Shown here piece after piece: positions 58,936-64,000 of a DNA stretch of 64,000 nt. The translations under genes and the position numbers were made by a program. Source of the stretch: Pseudonocardia sediminis (GTDB lineage: Bacteria; Actinomycetota; Actinomycetes; Mycobacteriales; Pseudonocardiaceae); NCBI RefSeq assembly GCF_004217185.1, contig NZ_SHKL01000001.1, forward strand, positions 4,586,001 to 4,650,000, written 5' to 3'. The notes under the pieces are model-generated. The model saw nothing but the letters and a program-made list of their open reading frames with translations. It was not told the origin of the DNA and searched no databases. How positions within the stretch are numbered: position 1 is the stretch's first letter; every line of letters begins with the position of its first letter.

Positions 58936-61190
58936 CAGGCGACCAGCTGCTTCACGTGCTTGAGGCCCTGGCCGTAGGCGCGGACCTTCACCGTCAGGTT
59001 GATGTTCGTGCCGCCGGAGCGGGTGATTCGCAGGACGCACTTCGGATCGGCTTGCCCCGCCGTGACGATCGCGGCGGTCATGTTCCCGCCGGACGCGACG
59101 TCGGTGCCGATGGTGACCTGCCCGGGATCCTGCCCGTTCGCGTTGGCCTCGATGAGCCGCTTGAACAGGTAGGCGTTCGCGCTGACGCTGTCGACGCCAC
59201 CGGTGATCTCGACCTCGACGAACCCGCGGCCGTACTGGGTGAACCCGATCTCGAACAAGTCGATGGGGGTGGTGGTCGAGTTGATGAACAGGGTGGTCTC
59301 GAACGTGTTGTCCGACAGCGGCGGGTAGCCGGAGTTGTCGAAGAACCACGGGTAGGTCGTCTCCGACGGCCACTTGTTCCGGCCGAAGTCCATCTTGATG
59401 ACGGCCTCGCCGCAGCGGATGCCGTAGTCGTAGACGCTGGTGCCGGAGTTGCCGATCACGGCGCCTTCGCGGACCCGCTTGAGCCGGATCGCGGTGCCCA
59501 CGTCGTTGATCGTGTTCGCTGAGCAGTTGAAGCTGTAGATGAAACTGCTCTGCGCGGTCTCGATGCCGACGGACCCGGGCACGAAGCTGGCCAGCTCGTT
59601 CGCGGTGATCGTGACCTTGTCGATGTTCCCGGCGTTGCCGCTGATGAGGATGCCGTGCTCGGTGAAGTTCTCGATGCTGTTGCCGACGATCGGGAACACC
59701 GAGGTGCTGGTGAAGTCGGCGATGTCGAGGTGGATGCCCTTGGCCAGGCGGGCGGTGTTCGGCTCCCCGGTCTGCCCGAACGCGTTGATCTTGTTGTTCT
59801 GGAAGCGGACCCCGCCGCCGGACCGCCAGTACACGGCCGTCCCGCCCGGGGTGGTGTCGCGGAACTTCCCGATGTGGTTGCCGTAGATCGCCTGGTCGCC
59901 GTGGTCGTTGCTGCTGTCGTGCGCCAGCAGCAGTCCGTAGTGGGCGAACTCCAGGATCTTGCAATCGGTGATCGTGTAGTACTCGCCTTCGAGGCACTCG
60001 ACGTTGTTCCAGAACCCGATGACCATGACCCGGTCCAGGGCGCAGTGGGTGACCGCAGCGAGCCGGATCCCGGCGCCGGCGGTCGCGCGGGAGGTCTGCC
60101 AGGCGGCGTGCTCGACGGCGAGGTCCTGGACGACGGAGCCGACGCCGGACAGGGTCAGTGCCACGCCGGTGGTGGGGGTGAAGTTGATCCGGGATCCGCC
60201 CAGGCCGTACATGGAGCCGTGGCCGACACCGACCAGCTTCACCTGGTTCGCGCACGTCAGCCCGGAGGTGACCCGGTAGGTGCCGGCCGGGAAGAACACC
60301 TGCCCGCCAGCGGCGGGGACGGCGGCGAAAGCGGCCTGGATCGCGGCTGTGTCGTCGGTGGTGTCGTCGCCTTTCGCGCCGAACGACTTGACGTTCAGCG
60401 AGCCGAGGGAGACCAGGGCGTACTGGCCCGCGCTGACCAGCCGTACCGCATGATCCCGGCCTGTGGCGGCGCCGGTCTGATCAAGGTCGGTCGCGTCGGC
60501 GAGCTTCCCCGTCGGGATGGTCGGCTTCGACGTCACCGACCCCCACGGCACCGTCGGCGCGTCAGCCGTACCACCGAGGATCCGGGATCGACCCTTCACG
60601 CTCGTCGTGGCGTCCGGGGTCGCGGCGGCGGTCAGTTCGTCGTTGGTGGCGTACTGGGTGAACGGGTCGGACTCTGCCTTCAGCGCGGTGACCGCCGCGC
60701 TGATCCCCGAGGTGGTCTCTGTCTTGGTGAAGTAGTTCGTCAGGTTGACGGTGCCGCCGCCGGACACGTTGGGGGCGTCGGAGAAGTCCTGCAGCGACGT
60801 GAGGTAGACGGCGTCGCGCTGCGTCCCGCCCGAGCCGACGATCGCCTGGGTGACGTTGTCGAACCGCAGCTGGGTGGCCTGGGCGTGGTCGACGGACACG
60901 AACCACGTCTGGACGACTGTGGCGCCCTTCTTCAGCGTAATCTTGTGCTGCCGGCCGGTGGGGCTCAGGTCGGTGTCGGTGTCTGAGACGACGTCCACCC
61001 ACACGTAGCCGTCCGTGATCGACGGGGTTAGCACGTCCGGTTCGGGGAAGATGACCCGACGCGAGGTGTTGTCCTGCAGCCGGGACTGGGAGGACTGGAC
61101 GGTCAACGTGTAGCCAGTGGCGGGGTTGCCGTCGTCGTCTACCATGAACGCCACGAGGCGACAGATCGACCAGTTCGCCGGATATGCCAT
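58935..61190 (-). CDS. Pectate-lyase-type tailspike protein
   Basis: 751 aa. The first ~130 residues resemble the neighbouring tail protein (MAYPANWSICRLVAFMVDDD ..). A linker follows, then a right-handed beta-helix of the Pectate_lyase_3 type starting KSFGAKGDDTTDDTAAIQAA, with repeated GNxI/ITDCKI-type turns to about residue 600, and a C-terminal head domain. It likely binds and cleaves a host surface glycan. It follows the smaller tail protein by 1 bp. Confidence 0.8.
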   Translation of the reverse strand: MAYPANWSICRLVAFMVDDDGNPATGYTLTVQSSQSRLQDNTSRRVIFPEPDVLTPSITDGYVWVDVVSDTDTDLSPTGRQHKITLKKGATVVQTWFVSVDHAQATQLRFDNVTQAIVGSGGTQRDAVYLTSLQDFSDAPNVSGGGTVNLTNYFTKTETTSGISAAVTALKAESDPFTQYATNDELTAAATPDATTSVKGRSRILGGTADAPTVPWGSVTSKPTIPTGKLADATDLDQTGAATGRDHAVRLVSAGQYALVSLGSLNVKSFGAKGDDTTDDTAAIQAAFAAVPAAGGQVFFPAGTYRVTSGLTCANQVKLVGVGHGSMYGLGGSRINFTPTTGVALTLSGVGSVVQDLAVEHAAWQTSRATAGAGIRLAAVTHCALDRVMVIGFWNNVECLEGEYYTITDCKILEFAHYGLLLAHDSSNDHGDQAIYGNHIGKFRDTTPGGTAVYWRSGGGVRFQNNKINAFGQTGEPNTARLAKGIHLDIADFTSTSVFPIVGNSIENFTEHGILISGNAGNIDKVTITANELASFVPGSVGIETAQSSFIYSFNCSANTINDVGTAIRLKRVREGAVIGNSGTSVYDYGIRCGEAVIKMDFGRNKWPSETTYPWFFDNSGYPPLSDNTFETTLFINSTTTPIDLFEIGFTQYGRGFVEVEITGGVDSVSANAYLFKRLIEANANGQDPGQVTIGTDVASGGNMTAAIVTAGQADPKCVLRITRSGGTNINLTVKVRAYGQGLKHVKQLVA

Positions 61191-61191
61191 G

Positions 61192-61968
61192 TCAGCTGAC
61201 TCCGATCGCGGGGCGTGCGGTGATCCGGCCCGAGGAGTCACGGGTCATCGCCGGCTGGGTGTAGGTCTTCGTCCCGGAGCTGGCCGCGTAGGTGACCGTC
61301 CAGGCGTTCTCCGCTGAAGGGGTGGTGGTGTCGGCGGCGACGAGCGTGTAGACGCCCGCAGTCCCGTCCGGCCACACCACAGGAGCGGTGGTGGCGGCTC
61401 CGGCGCCGTTGCGGGTGATGGAGCCGGTCGCCATCCGCAGCGGCTCACGGGCCGCGTACTTGGCGAGCTCGTCGGTGAGGACGTACTGCGGGTGCGGGTC
61501 CGGCTGGGCGACGTGCGCGGCGATCGTCGGCGACCCCTGCACCGGCGCAGCGGAGAAGTCCTCGAGCTGCGTCAGCCACAGCGCGGGCATCGCCGACCCA
61601 CCCGACGAGGCGATGGTGCCGTCCACGTTGAAGTTCATGGACGCGGCCGTGGTGTGGTCGACGGTCACCCACCACGACTGGATCTCGGTGGCCCCGTTGA
61701 GGAGAGTCACTTTCGTCTGCCGCTGTGTTCCGCCGGACGTGAAGTCGGTGTCGGTGTCGGAGAGGCGGTCGACGTAGAAGTAGCCGTCGGTCACGTTGGG
61801 GATGACTTCGTCGACTTCGGGGAGGACGAGTCGGTGTGACACCGAGTCCTGCAGCCGGGACGAGGTGGAGATGAAGCGGAGTTTGTAGCCGACGGGGAGC
61901 GGGTCGTTGTCGTCGTCGGTGAGGTAACCGACGACGCGGCAGCGGGACCAGTTGGCAGGCAGAACCAC
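61192..61968 (-). CDS. Phage tail protein, adhesin/tail-fibre-like
   Basis: 258 aa. Its first ~130 residues match the start of the tailspike in pattern (MVLPANWSRCRVVGYLTDDD; SRLQDSVSHRLVLPE; YVDRLSDTDTDFTSGG), indicating a duplicated tail-attachment domain. The rest is a beta-rich receptor-type region. GTG start at 61968. Confidence 0.7.
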   Translation of the reverse strand: MVLPANWSRCRVVGYLTDDDNDPLPVGYKLRFISTSSRLQDSVSHRLVLPEVDEVIPNVTDGYFYVDRLSDTDTDFTSGGTQRQTKVTLLNGATEIQSWWVTVDHTTAASMNFNVDGTIASSGGSAMPALWLTQLEDFSAAPVQGSPTIAAHVAQPDPHPQYVLTDELAKYAAREPLRMATGSITRNGAGAATTAPVVWPDGTAGVYTLVAADTTTPSAENAWTVTYAASSGTKTYTQPAMTRDSSGRITARPAIGVS

Positions 61969-61971
61969 GGG

Positions 61972-62277
61972 TCAGCCCTTCCTGATGGTGCGTCGGGGAC
62001 GGGCAGGCGTCTCGGGCGGGGTTGGGTCCGCTGGGGGCTCCACGGCCGTCTCAGCCGCCTCAGCGGCCGGTTTCGGGGCCGGTTCGCCGCGGCGGGTCGA
62101 CACCTCGCGCGGGAACTCGGCGCGGGACGGGGCAGCAGCCTTGAACGGCAGCTCTGGGACGGCGCGCTTCAGAAGGCAGCCGCCGTACACCAGCCCCCAC
62201 GCGCCGGCCATGTCGTGGGCGAGATGAGTGGCGCCGGTGTCGTCGACGAACTCCACCGGCCAGATCGGATCCGGCAA
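61972..62277 (-). CDS. Small tail-region protein, 101 aa
   Basis: TTG start at 62277 is chosen because GGAGGT lies 6 nt upstream; an in-frame ATG at 62295 precedes that ribosome site and is unlikely. Contains DPIWPVEFVDDTGATHLAHD and a disordered Pro/Ala/Glu tail with terminal basic residues. Phage tail/head-tail accessory by location. Confidence 0.5.
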   Translation of the reverse strand: MPDPIWPVEFVDDTGATHLAHDMAGAWGLVYGGCLLKRAVPELPFKAAAPSRAEFPREVSTRRGEPAPKPAAEAAETAVEPPADPTPPETPARPRRTIRKG

Positions 62278-62299
62278 CGTGCTACCTCCGGGCATGAGG

Positions 62300-62329
62300 A
62301 AGCCCCCGCCGGGGATGTGGCGGGGGCTT
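62300..62329 (-). terminator. GC-rich hairpin
   Basis: AAGCCCCCGCC (62300-62310) pairs with GGCGGGGGCTT (62319-62329). It lies between the holin-like gene and the tail gene set. Confidence 0.6.
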
Positions 62330-62359
62330 GAGGAAAAAGCGGGTCAGGAGAGGGCGGGC

Positions 62360-62740
62360 CTAGACCGTGGTGACGGTGGTGCTGGGCTCCGAGGCGGTCG
62401 GGCGGTAGGAAACCTGCACCGGCGGGACCTCCTGCGTCCGGACGAACATCGCCGACACAGCGGCGGCCAGAGTGATCGCCACAACCTGCTGTTCCGGGGT
62501 CCAGCCCAGGCCGAAGGAGATCCCGACCGCGACTGCTGCCTTGACCAGCCCGAGGGCGGCGGCGGAGATGCCGTCCGACCGGAGCACCGCAGCAGTCACC
62601 AGGCCGAGCACGGCGACGACGCACGCGTTGAGCACGCCCTGCTGGTCGACGGTGAGAGGGAAGACGAACAGCGACAGGACCTGGATGACGGCGGCAGCCA
62701 GGGCAGACCAGAGGGCGGGTTCACGGCCGAACAGCTTCAC
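62360..62740 (-). CDS. Holin-like membrane protein
   Basis: 126 aa with about three transmembrane helices (WSALAAAVIQVLSLFVFP, VLNACVVAVLGLVTAAVL, VKAAVAVGISFGLGW) and a polar C-terminus, as in class I/II phage holins. GTG start at 62740 follows AAAGGAA. It sits next to the endolysin gene, the normal lysis-cassette position. Confidence 0.7.
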   Translation of the reverse strand: MKLFGREPALWSALAAAVIQVLSLFVFPLTVDQQGVLNACVVAVLGLVTAAVLRSDGISAAALGLVKAAVAVGISFGLGWTPEQQVVAITLAAAVSAMFVRTQEVPPVQVSYRPTASEPSTTVTTV

Positions 62741-62897
62741 TGCGGGTTCCTTTCGAGTGGTTCCCGGCAGTCGCCCGCCGGACGAGGTAGGCGAAGACGT
62801 TCCGCCAGAATCGGATGAGGGCACCGGTCATGGCGCCGGCCGCGATCCCGGCGGCGAAGATGGCCAGGACGGTCACGACGAGGGGCAGGGTGATCAC
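62721..62897 (-). CDS. Small membrane protein in lysis cassette, 58 aa
   Basis: GTG at 62897. One transmembrane segment (ITLPLVVTVLAIFAAGIAAG) and a basic tail; overlaps the holin-like gene by 20 bp. Could be a second holin or a Rz/spanin-like or antiholin partner. Confidence 0.5.
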   Translation of the reverse strand: MITLPLVVTVLAIFAAGIAAGAMTGALIRFWRNVFAYLVRRATAGNHSKGTRSEAVRP

Positions 62898-62900
62898 GGG

Positions 62901-63029
62901 TTACAGCTCCCGGACCCGGGCCTGTTCGGTTCGGCGCTTGTTCACGGCGTCACGGACGGCCAGGACGACAGCGGTGGGGATGAGGCAGGCGCAGAGGGCG
63001 GGAAGCCACAGGGCGGCCGACCAGACCAC
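62901..63029 (-). CDS. Small membrane protein in lysis cassette, 42 aa
   Basis: GTG at 63029 overlaps the endolysin stop by 1 nt (TAGTG). One transmembrane segment (WSAALWLPALCACLIPTAVV) and a basic C-terminal tail. Position suggests a lysis-timing role; function not shown. Confidence 0.5.
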   Translation of the reverse strand: MVWSAALWLPALCACLIPTAVVLAVRDAVNKRRTEQARVREL

Positions 63030-63901
63030 TACTTGGCCTTGGCTTCCAGTGCGAGAGTCCCGCCGCGAGGGGCGTCGAGCACGATCCCGATCTGCGTGGT
63101 GCCCGACGGGAGCTCGGTCCACCAGCGCTGCGAGTGCCCGTTCGCGAACGACGCCGACACGGGGAAGTTCTTCAGCCCGCCCGTGTCGGACTGGGCGTAG
63201 ATGGTGCCGGTGACGTTGGCGCCGTTCCCGACGATCGACACCCAGGAGCGGGCGATGAGCTGGGATGCGCTGCCGGTGGGGACGATGAGCCGGAAGTCGT
63301 TGCGGCCCGCGGCGAGGGGCGTGTTGTCGAGCACTTCGATGTCCTCCGGGATGGCGGGGGCGGAAACAGGCGGAGTGGCGGAGGCGGGGGCCGATCCCCC
63401 GGCGAGTTCGCGGAGCGCGAGAGCGGTCATCGCGTCGGCATCAGCCGGGGAGCCCATGAATTCGTAGTGCATCGCGTCGGCCTTGCCGCGGGTCCCGTTC
63501 GAGCCGTAGTTGCCGCCCCACGCGAAGCCGTAGCGGTTCCACAGCAGCGGCATCCACACGGGCATGTCGGTTCGGCGCGGCCGGACGTAGGGGTTCGACT
63601 GCCAGTTCAGGTCGACGGCGAGGCCCCACGAGTGGTTCGACGGGCTGTTCGTGCCGGAGATGGCGCGGCAGTTGTAGCCGCCGCAATGCCCGGACTTGAG
63701 CCGGTAGCCGCGCTTCTCGGTGGCGTCCATGAGGAGGTCGACGAGGCGGGCGATGCGCTTGTGGACCGACACCCTGACCCCGGACAGGTCGGCGGATACG
63801 GTGGCGGTCCCGGCTGCCTTGGCGCCGTTGCAGGACGGCCAGCCGGCGCCCCAGCCTCGCTGTGCCGCGGTCTTGGAGTAGTCGGTGAGGTCGATGGCCA
63901 T
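63029..63901 (-). CDS. M15-type endolysin (D-Ala-D-Ala carboxypeptidase-like)
   Basis: 290 aa. The peptidase M15 core has SNHSWGLAVDLNW (His90, Asp97) and DAMHYEF (His145) as zinc ligands; a C-terminal beta-rich domain (~residues 185-290) likely binds the cell wall. It degrades peptidoglycan peptide bonds for phage lysis. No signal peptide, so export depends on holins next to it. ATG at 63901 overlaps the previous stop (TGATG). Confidence 0.85.
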   Translation of the reverse strand: MAIDLTDYSKTAAQRGWGAGWPSCNGAKAAGTATVSADLSGVRVSVHKRIARLVDLLMDATEKRGYRLKSGHCGGYNCRAISGTNSPSNHSWGLAVDLNWQSNPYVRPRRTDMPVWMPLLWNRYGFAWGGNYGSNGTRGKADAMHYEFMGSPADADAMTALALRELAGGSAPASATPPVSAPAIPEDIEVLDNTPLAAGRNDFRLIVPTGSASQLIARSWVSIVGNGANVTGTIYAQSDTGGLKNFPVSASFANGHSQRWWTELPSGTTQIGIVLDAPRGGTLALEAKAK

Positions 63902-64000
63902 CAGGCGTTCCCGGCGTCGATCGCGGCCTGGTCCCGTTCGGTGGGTTCGGACGCCCACCCGTCGGGGAAGCAGTCGGGCGCGTCGTCGGTGTCGGTGATG
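63901..64000 (-). CDS. Unknown phage-region gene, 3' end only
   Basis: Only the last 32 codons are visible (..DCFPDGWASEPTERDQAAID..). Acidic; overlaps the endolysin start. The gene continues beyond the right edge. Confidence 0.5.
   Translation of the reverse strand, partial: ITDTDDAPDCFPDGWASEPTERDQAAIDAGNA

Overview
The window is high-GC actinobacterial DNA with frequent GTG/TTG starts and GTGA/ATGA gene overlaps. Family content (DUF222-HNH 13E12-type endonuclease, F420-type Ddn-like oxidoreductase, WXG100-like/DUF1023 pair, actinobacterial DUF5994, DUF2637/SpdB-like proteins) suggests a Pseudonocardiaceae-type genome such as Pseudonocardia. That assignment is inference from style and families, not a database match.

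Positions 1 to about 35,630 are ordinary chromosome. From left to right they hold a partial patatin-like lipase, a 35-codon cationic peptide, a membrane protein coupled to a Ser/Thr kinase, an alpha/beta hydrolase, a divergent MFS exporter/LysR pair, a TroA-fold binding protein, a GH3 beta-glucosidase and an enoyl-CoA hydratase-like protein. Next comes a choline-oxidation-type cluster (aldehyde dehydrogenase, APC permease, GMC oxidoreductase) divergent from an IclR regulator. An SRPBCC protein, a WXG100-like/alpha-beta-hydrolase pair, TetR, a cold-shock protein, a three-gene coupled mini-operon with a Pro-rich hexapeptide repeat, an Asp23/Gls24 protein, a second GMC oxidoreductase behind a 20-bp palindrome, a luciferase-like monooxygenase and a DUF222-HNH protein follow. 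The block ends with a patch containing two gene remnants (VOC, alpha/beta hydrolase), a P-loop kinase, RidA, Nudix, a TetX-like monooxygenase/TetR pair with two perfect operators, a Ddn-like protein and a stand-alone TrpF.

Positions 35,630 to 40,300 form a junction zone. It contains decayed coding sequence, two diverged copies of a ~175-bp repeat, a 789-codon gene of clearly lower GC than everything around it (C-terminal RX4H HEPN-like motif and a Cys/His cluster; candidate defence protein), hairpins, an integrase C-terminal remnant and a tRNA-like T-arm/acceptor fragment that looks like an attachment site.

Positions 40,300 to 64,000 are a mobile element that runs off the right edge. Its first half is conjugative: an HNH and a small HTH gene are divergent, across two CTTGCA..TGCAAG operators, from a tightly overlapping operon of small membrane/zinc proteins, a VirD4/TraG-type coupling protein and a MobF (TrwC/TraI) relaxase-helicase. 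A middle part carries small phage-type regulatory genes (XRE repressor, HTH proteins, zinc-ribbon proteins, an S4-like protein). The right part, on the minus strand, is phage-like: M15 endolysin, small membrane and holin-like proteins, two related tail proteins (one with a pectate-lyase-type beta-helix) and an SGNH hydrolase. Conjugation genes and phage lysis/tail genes therefore lie together, apparently in one element. This mixed architecture and the low-GC HEPN-motif protein are the most interesting points of the window.
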